This document shows positions 44,381-53,175 of a DNA stretch of 64,000 nt, piece by piece. The notes below the pieces were generated by a model that did not search any database, was not told the origin of the DNA, and worked only from the letters and a program-made list of their open reading frames with translations. The position numbers and the translations under genes are program-made. Every line of letters starts with the position of its first letter. The stretch's first letter is position 1. This DNA is from Alphaproteobacteria bacterium. Its GTDB lineage: Bacteria > Pseudomonadota > Alphaproteobacteria > Rhizobiales > Aestuariivirgaceae. The stretch lies in the NCBI GenBank assembly GCA_024640405.1, contig JAHEFB010000005.1:62001-126000 (forward strand), read 5' to 3'.

Positions 44381-46744
44381 TTACTCCCTCGTCTTGAGAA
44401 CGCGGATCAGATCGAGCCGGTAAACCCGGCTTACGACAATCAGCCCCGAGAAGATGGCTGCAATCATGACAACAAGGCTGGACCAGCCAAAGGCCGAACG
44501 CTCGATAACAAACGGAACCCGGAACAAATCACTCTGGAAACCCTGCACCACCAGCCAGGAAAATCCGCTGCCGAGCGCCCATCCGACCGGTTGCGCCAAC
44601 AACATGGCGACGCCGAGTTCGACGATAAGCACCTGCGCGACTTCGCGCTGGGTGAAGCCCAGTACCCTGAGGCTGGCCAGCTCCCGGGCACGCTCGGACA
44701 ACTGGATACGGGCGCTGTTATAGACAACACCAAATGCGATAATTACCGCCAGCACGACGTAGACCGTGGTCATTGTGACAATATTACGCTCTATCGTATC
44801 CCTGAACAGTTGCAGCGATTCAGACTGTATCGCGATTGAGGTCGCCAGCGGTGTCGTCTTGATCGCCTTGTAGAGTGGGTGCAACTGGCCACTGTCAAGT
44901 TCCAGATAGGCGCCGGAACGACGCGGGCCGATACGAGACAGCCGATCCATGTAGGAAAGGTTCATGTAGGCAGTCAGGCCTATGTATGCCTGAATAATCT
45001 GGACTACGGGCACCTCGACAACAGCATTTCCTTCTTCCAGTAATTTTATCCGCACTAGATCTCCGCTGCGAACCTTGAGTTTTTCGGCCAGACGTTCCGA
45101 TAGTATCAGACCCTGCGCGGCGAGAGTTACAGGCGTCAGATCAAGGTCCAGGATACGGCTTAGTCGAGGCGATTGCAGTTTTCCGATGATCGAAACCCGC
45201 TCACTCAGCGAACCCCGCTCCATATCGACTGCCATGGTTCTGAATGGCTCGACAAAGTACACACCCGGCAGACCGCTGACATCATGCAGGGACCGCGGTG
45301 GTAACTGGTTTGCAAAGGTTATTGTCGCGTCCTGACGGTCAGTTCGAAAAAATACCGTGTCGATCATGAAATTGACCGATCCGAACGAAAACAGGGCGGT
45401 AATCAACAGGGCGACGGCCATCGATGTGCCAAAAACGGTAAAGCCTGTTCGCAAAGGCCATCTGACCATGTGCCGAAACGCCATAATACTCAGTTGTGAA
45501 AACAGTTTTCCTGCAATGCGGCTGGTAATACCGGCCCTGGCATAGCGTGTCGGCGGAGCAGGTTGCATTGCGGTTGCAGGCGGCAGCGATGCCGCACTGT
45601 AGACCGCTTTCAAGGCACCTGCTATGGCAGCCGCAATGCTCAAGCCGGCCGCGATGATATAAACATCCGGGTTGCGTTCAAAAATCAGAAACGGAAAGTG
45701 GAAAAACGTTGCATAGATTCGGGTCAGACCGTTTCCCAGCCAGGTGCCGGCACCAAAACCGATCAGCACCCCAACAACAGCTATAGCTACAACCAGCTTC
45801 ACATAGTGCGATGCAATATTGTAGCTGGAATAGCCCAACGCCTTGAGGAGGCCGATCTGCTCACGCTCCAGGGTAATCAACCGCGACAGGATCATGTTGA
45901 TCAGGAAGGCCGAGACCAGCAGGAATATCGGCGGAATGACACGCGCCATTGCCTGCAGCTGCTTCAGTTCGCTGTCCAGAAACGCATGGGATATCTGGTC
46001 CTTGCGTGTATAGGCCCCGGTGCCGCCATAGGGTTGCAACAGTTTGTCCAACCCGCTGATGGTTTGCGCCGGTGTAGTTTGGGGGAGCAACGCGACCGAC
46101 ACGGAGTTGAATGCATCATCCAGGTCGGATACGCCCTCAAGTGTCTTTTCCCGCATCCAGATTATCCCGAACCTGCGATCATCCGGCACCAGTTCCCCGG
46201 GACCGAGCGCATAGATGAACTCTGGCGACAGGGCGATGCCCGAGACAGAGAATGTTACCTGTTTGCCGTTGGCGATACCGCTGAAACGGGAGCCAGTCGC
46301 GAAACCATTGGCCTTCGCAAATGCCTCGGAAATCAGCGCTTCGTTCTTGCGGTCGGGATCAGGCATCCGTCCTGATCTCAAGAATGGCCGGTTCAGGCGC
46401 GGCTGTGCGTGATCGGGGATTGACAACAACAACCCGGATGCAGGCGCTGCCAGCCCGGGAATGTCCAGCAGAACGTTTTCCATGATACGGGCTTCAACAC
46501 TAAGCACGCCGGGCAGGTTTTTGATTTGTGAAGTCAGGGTCCGCGGCGCGCGGGTGGCCGTAGCAAATATGCTGGCGAATTTGTATCGTTCATAATAGGC
46601 CGCACGGGTACCGTCCAATGATCGATATGATCCGATTGCCAGTATGAGAGTAGCCACTCCGCAGGCCAACACAAGTGCGACGGCCAGGCCCTGTGCCCAC
46701 AGTCGTTTAAGATCCCTGATCAGTTTCTTGTCGAGGGCGCGCAT
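44381..46744 (-). CDS. ABC transporter permease (FtsX/MacB-like, two FtsX units)
   Basis: 787 residues from the ATG at 46744. One N-terminal helix, a large periplasmic domain, then two sets of FtsX-type helices (around residues 270-395 and 650-785; LITLEREQIGLLKALGYS and LSERARELASLRVLGFTQREV are the coupling segments). Forms an ABC exporter or lipoprotein-release-like machine with the ATPase and HlyD genes. Substrate unknown. Confidence 0.93.
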   Translation of the reverse strand: MRALDKKLIRDLKRLWAQGLAVALVLACGVATLILAIGSYRSLDGTRAAYYERYKFASIFATATRAPRTLTSQIKNLPGVLSVEARIMENVLLDIPGLAAPASGLLLSIPDHAQPRLNRPFLRSGRMPDPDRKNEALISEAFAKANGFATGSRFSGIANGKQVTFSVSGIALSPEFIYALGPGELVPDDRRFGIIWMREKTLEGVSDLDDAFNSVSVALLPQTTPAQTISGLDKLLQPYGGTGAYTRKDQISHAFLDSELKQLQAMARVIPPIFLLVSAFLINMILSRLITLEREQIGLLKALGYSSYNIASHYVKLVVAIAVVGVLIGFGAGTWLGNGLTRIYATFFHFPFLIFERNPDVYIIAAGLSIAAAIAGALKAVYSAASLPPATAMQPAPPTRYARAGITSRIAGKLFSQLSIMAFRHMVRWPLRTGFTVFGTSMAVALLITALFSFGSVNFMIDTVFFRTDRQDATITFANQLPPRSLHDVSGLPGVYFVEPFRTMAVDMERGSLSERVSIIGKLQSPRLSRILDLDLTPVTLAAQGLILSERLAEKLKVRSGDLVRIKLLEEGNAVVEVPVVQIIQAYIGLTAYMNLSYMDRLSRIGPRRSGAYLELDSGQLHPLYKAIKTTPLATSIAIQSESLQLFRDTIERNIVTMTTVYVVLAVIIAFGVVYNSARIQLSERARELASLRVLGFTQREVAQVLIVELGVAMLLAQPVGWALGSGFSWLVVQGFQSDLFRVPFVIERSAFGWSSLVVMIAAIFSGLIVVSRVYRLDLIRVLKTRE

Positions 46745-46752
46745 TTTCTGCC

Positions 46753-47463
46753 TCACCAATCCAGCTCGGCAACCGTGAGGCGGGCAGAATTTTCTTCATC
46801 TCGTATGATTGCACCATCAGCAAAATAAAATACCCGGTGGGCCAGCTTTCGAATGACTGCATTGTGGGTGATTATCGCAGTGGTTGTGCCCAGCTTGGTG
46901 TTTATATCGATGAGTGCATCCAGCACCAGGCGCCCGGTTTTTGAATCCAGGGCGCCGGTAGGTTCGTCACATAACAGTATCCGGGGGTTCTTTGCGATTG
47001 CCCTGGCAATCGCAACCCGTTGTTGTTCGCCACCCGACAGCTGTGCCGGGAAGTGATTGATCCGTTCACCCAACCCAACTATTTCAAGTGCATCTTCAGG
47101 CTTCATCGGGTCAGTTGATATTTCAGTCACCAGCGCAACATTCTCGCGTGCAGTGAGGCTCGGAATCAAATTGTAAAATTGAAAAACGAAACCGACATTC
47201 CTGCGCCGAAAGCTCGTCAGTTGACCGTCAGTGGCCTCGGTGATGTCAATGCCGTCGAACAGTACCTGTCCGGAAGTTGCCTTGTCCAGGCCTCCCAGAA
47301 TGTTCAAAAACGTCGATTTGCCGCTTCCGGACGGCCCCAACATGACACTTATCTCGCCCTCATAGAGCCGCGCGCTGGCACCGCGAAGCGCGTGTACCGC
47401 GACATCTCCGGTGCGATAGACCTTGGTGATGTCGTGGATGTCAAATACTGCCTTCTCGCCCAT
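46753..47463 (-). CDS. ABC transporter ATP-binding protein (LolD/MacB class)
   Basis: 236 residues with Walker [10 protein letters not shown], signature LSGGEQQR, Walker [13 protein letters not shown] and the H-loop IITHN. The LolD/MacB/FtsE class fits the FtsX-type permease that follows after eight bases. First gene of an ATPase-permease-adaptor operon. Confidence 0.96.
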   Translation of the reverse strand: MGEKAVFDIHDITKVYRTGDVAVHALRGASARLYEGEISVMLGPSGSGKSTFLNILGGLDKATSGQVLFDGIDITEATDGQLTSFRRRNVGFVFQFYNLIPSLTARENVALVTEISTDPMKPEDALEIVGLGERINHFPAQLSGGEQQRVAIARAIAKNPRILLCDEPTGALDSKTGRLVLDALIDINTKLGTTTAIITHNAVIRKLAHRVFYFADGAIIRDEENSARLTVAELDW

Positions 47464-47490
47464 GGGTTCTCCATACCCGGCGGTGAACCT

Positions 47491-47928
47491 TCAGGTCCGA
47501 GGTGCCGGCCAGATGTCTCGCAGGCTCTTGCGCAACGAACTGCGTATATCGTTGATCTCGCCTGCCGATATGCGGGTGTTGAGAAAACTGAAGATGATGC
47601 CAACTGCCTCTTCCGGATCGTCGAGCTGATCACCCGCGAAGGCTTCACTCACCCGCGCAACGAAATCAGGCTTGTCGCGCAACGCTACGGGTGTACCCGA
47701 CGGATCCCAGCCTTCAAAATAGACCCCGCGAACGAAGAGAGGCAACTGTGCAGCGAGTTGTGCGGCTTCGTCTACGCCGAGCATGTCGCGGATAGCCTGC
47801 AGTGTTACGCGCAACAACCGGAAAGACCGATTGGAATCATCCCAGCTCACCATCTCGTCGATCTGTTTGACCCATTCATTGGTGATCTGGATGCTGTGAT
47901 CCATGGTTCGGCGATAGGCTATTGTCAT
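47491..47928 (-). CDS. DUF2267 family protein
   Basis: 145 residues. The segments ITNEWVKQIDEMVSWDDSNRSFRLLRVTLQAIRDML and QLPLFVRGVYFEGWDPSGTPV are characteristic of DUF2267, a cytoplasmic family of unknown function found in stress clusters. Followed after 27 bases by the ABC ATPase gene. Confidence 0.85.
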   Translation of the reverse strand: MTIAYRRTMDHSIQITNEWVKQIDEMVSWDDSNRSFRLLRVTLQAIRDMLGVDEAAQLAAQLPLFVRGVYFEGWDPSGTPVALRDKPDFVARVSEAFAGDQLDDPEEAVGIIFSFLNTRISAGEINDIRSSLRKSLRDIWPAPRT

Positions 47929-47940
47929 GGCGGTATTGTC

Positions 47941-48438
47941 CTATTGTTTGTCTCCGGTGGCTTCGTTTACGACTTCCTGCAGGAGGCTGTGTACCTTGGC
48001 CTGTGCGGCTTGTGATGCTGTAGAAGGCGCCAGTTCAATCTGCCGGTATCCAACGGACACCTTGCCGGGATCAGTGCGTGCTTCGTATGCGAAAACCACA
48101 TACGGGCACATGGCCAGGTTTTGTACATCGGCCTCGACTGCCTGATGGGTGGCGACGGCTGAGCAAAACTGCATGTAGCGGGCATTCAAATAGGGTGCCT
48201 TGGCGTCCGATCCTTTGGCGGCATCGGCAGTACGTTCCAGCATTTTGCCAACGTCGCCGACATAGTCGATAACCAGGCCGCGGTTGATTACCGCGTCCTG
48301 CAGATCTCCAAATACTTCATCGAAATCGCCTGTGACGGTTTTTATGGTATCGCCCGGTTCGCCAGCGAAGGCTGTTGATGATGCGACCGAGAGGGCCGCC
48401 GCCAGCATGATTCTGGCCAGTGTGGTGTTGAGTTTCAT
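47941..48438 (-). CDS. Periplasmic DUF302 family protein
   Basis: 165 residues from the ATG at 48438. Signal peptide ending TAFA; the domain (DVFGDLQDAVINRGLVIDYVGDVGKMLERTADA ... AMCPYVVFAYEA) matches the DUF302 pattern. Twelve bases before the DUF2267 gene. A near-consensus FNR-type site lies 63 bp upstream. Confidence 0.8.
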   Translation of the reverse strand: MKLNTTLARIMLAAALSVASSTAFAGEPGDTIKTVTGDFDEVFGDLQDAVINRGLVIDYVGDVGKMLERTADAAKGSDAKAPYLNARYMQFCSAVATHQAVEADVQNLAMCPYVVFAYEARTDPGKVSVGYRQIELAPSTASQAAQAKVHSLLQEVVNEATGDKQ

Positions 48439-48500
48439 GGCAAACCTTTCCGAATACTGGTTGATGGTCTGCATTGTGCTGAAACCCCTCGCTTGCGTCC

Positions 48501-48514
48501 ATGATCAGGATCAA
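48501..48514. promoter_or_regulatory. Near-consensus FNR-type site upstream of the DUF302 gene
   Basis: ATGATCAGGATCAA: one mismatch in the left half site; 63 bp upstream of the DUF302 start and close to the 3' end of the neighbouring usp gene. Confidence 0.5.
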
Positions 48515-48535
48515 ACCGGAGATCAAAAAGGATCA

Positions 48536-49384
48536 TTACCGCGAAATCAGAACAGGTATGCGGCTGTCATTCAAAATGGTTTCCGTAGTGCCGCCGAATA
48601 CATACTCCCTCAGACGGGAATGCCCGTATGCCCCCATCACCAGCAGATCGGCACCGAACTCCTCGCACTGCGCCAGAATTTCCGCACCTGCATCGGCGTG
48701 ACGGCCAGGCAGTGCGCGTACTTCCGGCTCTACCCCATGCCGGGCCAGCGCCTCGGCCAGGTCGGCACCCAGCGGCAATTGCGGGGAAGCCTTGTCGGGT
48801 GCCGGGGGGCAAACCAGACGAATATTGTCGGAGGGCACATTCAACAGCAATGGCAAGCTGTCAAAGGCCGCCCGGGTTGCCTCGTGTGTTCCATTCCAGG
48901 CAATAACTATGCGTTGTCCCGTCTGTTGGCCGGGGTAATTCGCCGGCATCACTATTACCGGCCTGCCGCTGCCGAACATCAATTGTTCCAGCGTCATGTC
49001 AGGGTCCGTCAGGCTTGAACCGCTCTCCAGCCGGCTGATCAGCACGAGATCCGAGCATCTGGCCAGATCCTGCGCAATATCTCCGCTTGGCATAGCGGCG
49101 GCTTCGACCTGGCGCCATTCCCAACTTTGCCCAGGCGATGATGCATAACGTTCGAAGATGGCCCTGGTGTCTGCGTCCTGTTCCTCTATGGATTTGCGCT
49201 TTGCATCGAGCCACAGCCTGAGAGCTTCGCCCCTCAGGCCGACATTAATGGAGACACCGGGCCTGGCGTGAAATCCGACAACATGAGATTGCCAGATGCC
49301 GGCCAAACTGCTTGCAAGCTGGCATAAGCGTTCTGCGTCCTCCGGTGATCGAAAGACAGTGAGGATGGTTTTGTAACCGGTCAT
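48536..49384 (-). CDS. Tandem UspA universal stress protein
   Basis: 282 residues from the ATG at 49384 (GGAGA ahead). Two Usp domains; the C-terminal one ends GAYGHSRLREYVFGGTTETIL, the ATP-binding signature and almost the same as in the usp at 27.4 kb. Divergent from the FocA-type transporter gene with an FNR-type site between. Confidence 0.92.
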   Translation of the reverse strand: MTGYKTILTVFRSPEDAERLCQLASSLAGIWQSHVVGFHARPGVSINVGLRGEALRLWLDAKRKSIEEQDADTRAIFERYASSPGQSWEWRQVEAAAMPSGDIAQDLARCSDLVLISRLESGSSLTDPDMTLEQLMFGSGRPVIVMPANYPGQQTGQRIVIAWNGTHEATRAAFDSLPLLLNVPSDNIRLVCPPAPDKASPQLPLGADLAEALARHGVEPEVRALPGRHADAGAEILAQCEEFGADLLVMGAYGHSRLREYVFGGTTETILNDSRIPVLISR

Positions 49385-49442
49385 CAGGCGTTCTCCGTTT
49401 GTTGGCCGCAAATAACAATGGCAGTGTTTCGGCCGGCGCAGT

Positions 49443-49456
49443 TTGATGGAGGTCAA
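49443..49456. promoter_or_regulatory. FNR/DNR-type binding site between usp and the FocA-type gene
   Basis: TTGATGGAGGTCAA, exact TTGAY-N4-RTCAA, 58 bp upstream of the usp start and 106 bp upstream of the transporter start. It is the rightmost site seen in the window. Confidence 0.78.
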
Positions 49457-49562
49457 TGCCCAACCCTGCCAAGTGGATCATCTAGCAGTCCGGACTCTGC
49501 GGGGCCGTATGGCCGTGAGGAGATGCACCAATTGTAGTTCTGCGAATCTGAAAGGGCACCAT

Positions 49563-50354
49563 ATGTCACAAAGCAATCCCACTGGACTTGATGCCTTCAA
49601 ACCGTCGGAAATTGCATGTCTGGTTGAAAATGCAGGTGTCGCAAAGGTCCGTTTGTCGGTTCTGCAGGTCCTTGTGCTGGCTATTCTGGCCGGCGCGTTC
49701 ATCGCGCTTGGCGGGGCCGCATACACAATGGTGATGACAGGAGCGGATGCCTCTTTCGGACCGTCAAGGCTGCTGGGTGGCGTGGTGTTTTCTCTGGGAC
49801 TTATCCTTGTCATCGTTGGTGGGGCGGAATTGTTTACCGGCAATGCGCTGATGGTGATGGCTGCTGTTGACGGCAAGATCAGTCCGTCGGAACTGACGGT
49901 CAACTGGGCCGTGGTTTATGCCGGCAATTTTGCAGGTGCTGCCGGTATTGCGGGGGGTGTCTGGCTGGCGGGGATTCTGGACGGACCGGCCGGTGATACC
50001 GCGGCAACAATCGCAATCGCCAAGACGCAGCTAGGTTGGGTTGAAGCGTTCGTGCGGGGCGTGCTGTGCAACATGCTGGTGTGTCTTGCCGTGTGGCTTA
50101 CGATTGCTGCGCGCACGGTTACCGGAAAAATACTTGCAATCATCTGGCCGATCGCAAGCTTTGTCCTGCTTGGACTGGAACACTCTGTGGCCAACATGTT
50201 TCTCATCCCGCAGGGCATGCTGGCCGGCGCACAAATAGAAATGAGCGCATTTGCGGCAAACCTTGCACTGGTGACACTTGGAAACATTGTTGGCGGGGCA
50301 GGCGGTGTTGCACTTACATATCGTTTTGCGTACGGGCCTGGAAAGTTGCTCTAG
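49563..50354 (+). CDS. Formate/nitrite transporter (FocA/NirC family)
   Basis: 263 residues from the ATG at 49563. Six helices and family motifs: AGAFIALGGAAYTMV, GAELFTGNALMVM, NFAGAAGIAGG, GVLCNMLVCLAVWL and LGLEHSVANMFLIP. It may import nitrite or export NO2-/formate; in this context nitrite is the more likely ion, which is inferred. Confidence 0.92.
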   Translation: MSQSNPTGLDAFKPSEIACLVENAGVAKVRLSVLQVLVLAILAGAFIALGGAAYTMVMTGADASFGPSRLLGGVVFSLGLILVIVGGAELFTGNALMVMAAVDGKISPSELTVNWAVVYAGNFAGAAGIAGGVWLAGILDGPAGDTAATIAIAKTQLGWVEAFVRGVLCNMLVCLAVWLTIAARTVTGKILAIIWPIASFVLLGLEHSVANMFLIPQGMLAGAQIEMSAFAANLALVTLGNIVGGAGGVALTYRFAYGPGKLL

Positions 50355-50422
50355 ATCAGGGTTTAATTTGGCCGATTGTCCTGTGATCTGGGTGATGCCG
50401 GAGCAACTTGACTGTGTGGCTT

Positions 50423-50437
50423 GCCTGCCAGTCAGGC
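50423..50437 (+). terminator. Possible weak terminator after the FocA-type gene
   Basis: A 5-bp stem (GCCTG/CAGGC) with a five-base loop followed by TGGTTTT; it overlaps the end of the convergent enolase-superfamily gene. Confidence 0.35.
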
Positions 50438-51640
50438 TGGTTTTGTTAGCCTGTTGATCGCGTCCGGGCGCTGTTCAAGACCAGGCACAAGCTCCATGCC
50501 CAACCCCGGTCCGCCGGGTATAGTGATCATGCCCCTTTCAACAGGCGGCAAGTGATCGACGAATTCATTGTACCAGCTGTAGTAGAAGCCACGGGCGATT
50601 TCCTGCTCGCGTACATTGCGCAGGGCCAGTGCCAGGTGGGTGGATACCGCCAGTGTCACAGGGCCTGAACAATCATGAAAGGCAATTGGCCGTGATCGTG
50701 CCTCTGCCAGTGCGGCCACTTTTCGGGCTGCGGTTATGCCCCCGGCCCAGGTCACATCCATGATTGGGGTTGCAATGTTGCCGTCATCGATCAGGGATTT
50801 GAACTGACCGAGACTTGCCAGTGTTTCCCCGCCGGCCAGTGGTGCGGTTGTGCTGCGTGCAAGCTCTGCAACCTCGCCAGTTCGATCCATCCACACCGGA
50901 TCTTCAATCCAGTCCATGTCCAGGGGCTCAAGTGCTGCCGCAATTTTCTTGGCCGCGTTGAGGCTCCATATGCCGTGCAATTCCGCCTTCAGGCGCATTT
51001 TGTCACCGTGTGCCTTGCGGATTTTTTCGAATGGCTCAATACCCTTCTTCAGGTCGCTGGGTGAAATATCTGCTCCGTCAACTGCGCCGCGGGCCAGATC
51101 AAACGGCCAGATTTTCATCGAAAAAATTCCCATTTCCATGAGGGAGGCTGCCAGGTCTTCCGGGTAATGCAAAAAGGCATCTAGATCTTCGTAGGTGATG
51201 CCGTCGGCTGCGTTCGACGCGGTACCGAAATTCTCCGGGCGGACCGCTGACGTTTTCGATACGTAGTTGGGACCGGCGCATGTGTTGTACACCTCAATTG
51301 ACTCCCGGGTTCGACCTCCCAGCAAGTCACAAAGCGGCACGCCGGCAGCTTTTCCGGCGATGTCCCACAATGCCACGTCGATCGCCGCGAGTGCGCGTAC
51401 CTCAGCGCCGCTGCCGGAAAATCCGGTGTAGGGCTGCATCTTCATGTTCAGGAACTCAATCCGGCTGGCGGACTGTCCCAAAATCAGTGGCGCAATTCGA
51501 TCGTGGACATCAGCCTCGCAGGGGCCGGCACCAAAATAAGTCTCCCCCAATCCGGTCAATCCATTATCGGCATGGATTCGCACCCAAAGCAGATTGGGAT
51601 GATCAGCGAGACGTAAGGTTTCAACAGCGGTGATTTTCAA
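50432..51640 (-). CDS. Enolase-superfamily enzyme (mandelate racemase/muconate lactonizing type)
   Basis: 402 residues: an N-terminal capping domain (MKITAVETLRL ... GLTGLGETYFG) and a TIM barrel with metal ligands in KAELHG, WIEDPVW and GGETLAS, plus a late catalytic His in FHDCSGPV. These enzymes are usually sugar-acid dehydratases or racemases; I cannot name the substrate. It has no clear link to the respiratory genes around it and looks like an isolated metabolic gene. Confidence 0.88.
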   Translation of the reverse strand: MKITAVETLRLADHPNLLWVRIHADNGLTGLGETYFGAGPCEADVHDRIAPLILGQSASRIEFLNMKMQPYTGFSGSGAEVRALAAIDVALWDIAGKAAGVPLCDLLGGRTRESIEVYNTCAGPNYVSKTSAVRPENFGTASNAADGITYEDLDAFLHYPEDLAASLMEMGIFSMKIWPFDLARGAVDGADISPSDLKKGIEPFEKIRKAHGDKMRLKAELHGIWSLNAAKKIAAALEPLDMDWIEDPVWMDRTGEVAELARSTTAPLAGGETLASLGQFKSLIDDGNIATPIMDVTWAGGITAARKVAALAEARSRPIAFHDCSGPVTLAVSTHLALALRNVREQEIARGFYYSWYNEFVDHLPPVERGMITIPGGPGLGMELVPGLEQRPDAINRLTKPA

Positions 51641-51958
51641 TTTTGTTCTCCGAAGGACTTATGAGTTTCAATGCCGGCCAGTTTGCCTGCTACAAGGGAA
51701 TTAGAAATGATGGGTGTCCGTTTCTAACCGGAATGCCGGGCAGGACAAAGTACTGCAACCGGAATGGCGATGTCCGCAGCTGTCTCTGACAAGACGGCAC
51801 GAACCAGGCTTGCACGTCGTTTTTGAGTCAACTTCACGCCATATTAAATAAATAGCCTGCGGGCGCACGTGGTTGCAGGTAGGCGGCGCAGGCAGGAAAC
51901 CACGTCCACAAGAGCTGGAAGCTGTTTTCAAGCGTGAGTAGATTTGGGGTTTCTCTAC
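51641..51958. other. 318-base divergent gap before the multiheme island
   Basis: Should contain the promoters of the enolase-superfamily gene and the tetraheme cytochrome. No FNR-type palindrome, RNA or gene could be supported in it. Confidence 0.5.
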
Positions 51959-52993
51959 ATGGGCACCTGCCATGACCGGACACGTTTCCATGTCCTTAAG
52001 GTAATTTTTCTGGCGTGTGTTTTCCTGCTCGCCGCAATTGCATCGACCCTGTCCAAGAACTCCGCAAAGTCACCGAACCACAAGAAGATTGTTGGCCCAA
52101 ACGCCTGTGCTGAATGTCACAAGGTGGAAACCGAGGTCTGGAAAAAAACCCACCATTTCACGACCTTCAAGAAAATGCCGCGCAGCAAGGAAGCCCGCAA
52201 GATTGCCGACAAGCTGAAGATCAAGCGAATCAAGTCGGAAAGCCTTTGTCTGACCTGTCACTTCACGACCCGGATCAAGAAAAAGAAGAAAAAACCGATT
52301 GCCGGAATATCATGCGAATCCTGTCACTCTGCCGGGAAAGACTGGGAGAAGGTGCATAGCGGGTTTTCCGGGAAAACCGAAAAAACCGAATCGAAAACCG
52401 AGGAAGCCGCCAGATGGAAGAAAGTTGACAAACTTGGCATGATCCGGCCGGCAGCAGTCTACGATTTGGCCAAGAACTGCTACAGTTGCCACGTCGTTCC
52501 CCAGGAAAAACTGGTCAATGTCGGCAAGCATCCTGCGGGCAGTTCGTTTGAGCTGGTTTCTTGGTCGCAAGGCGAGGTCCGTCATAACCTGTGGTATTCA
52601 AAGGGCAAAAATAAAAAGGCCAGCTCAGACCGCAAAAGAATTCTCTACGTGACAGGGTTGGCTGTTGAACTCGAAACAGCTCTGCGTGCCGTAGCTGTCG
52701 CGACGAAAAGCAAGTCATATGCATTCAAGATGGCGCTCCGCGCCGATGCGGCCCGCAAGAAAATGAAACGGGTTGCAAGCTCGATCCCGCAGGCAGGTGA
52801 GATCGCGGCCATCGCGGAATTGGGCTATTCGGCAGGCCTCAAACTCAACAACAAGAAGGCGCTAACCGTGGCCGCTGACCGTATTGCGGCCAAAGCACTT
52901 GCAATGATTGAAAAATATGATGGCAGTACATTTGGCGGCGTCGATTCCATGATCCCCAACGAAAATAAGTACAAGGGCAAGCCTGCCAAATAA
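51959..52993 (+). CDS. Tetraheme cytochrome c, c554-like
   Basis: 344 residues from the ATG at 51959; a TTG fifteen bases earlier is possible. An N-terminal export helix (VLKVIFLACVFLLAAIAS), then four heme sites CAECH, CLTCH, CESCH and CYSCH in the first two thirds, with extra His (KKTHHFT) suited to bis-His ligation as in cytochrome c554. The heme region is very Lys-rich (RIKKKKKKP). The last third is heme-free and helical. First gene of a plus-strand redox operon. Confidence 0.88.
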   Translation: MGTCHDRTRFHVLKVIFLACVFLLAAIASTLSKNSAKSPNHKKIVGPNACAECHKVETEVWKKTHHFTTFKKMPRSKEARKIADKLKIKRIKSESLCLTCHFTTRIKKKKKKPIAGISCESCHSAGKDWEKVHSGFSGKTEKTESKTEEAARWKKVDKLGMIRPAAVYDLAKNCYSCHVVPQEKLVNVGKHPAGSSFELVSWSQGEVRHNLWYSKGKNKKASSDRKRILYVTGLAVELETALRAVAVATKSKSYAFKMALRADAARKKMKRVASSIPQAGEIAAIAELGYSAGLKLNNKKALTVAADRIAAKALAMIEKYDGSTFGGVDSMIPNENKYKGKPAK

Positions 52994-53175
52994 CAGGTTG
53001 AAGCTGACGTGACAGCGAACCGGGTTAATCCGCACAATTTAGCCAGAATATGGCCTTTTCACCGCACTCGAATGCCCAAAAATAAACCATACCGGCGACT
53101 AAGCTTGCTGTCAGATGGGCGTCAATAAAAGTTCGCAAAGAACAAACCGGTTTCCGGGAAGGAACCAGCCAACTT

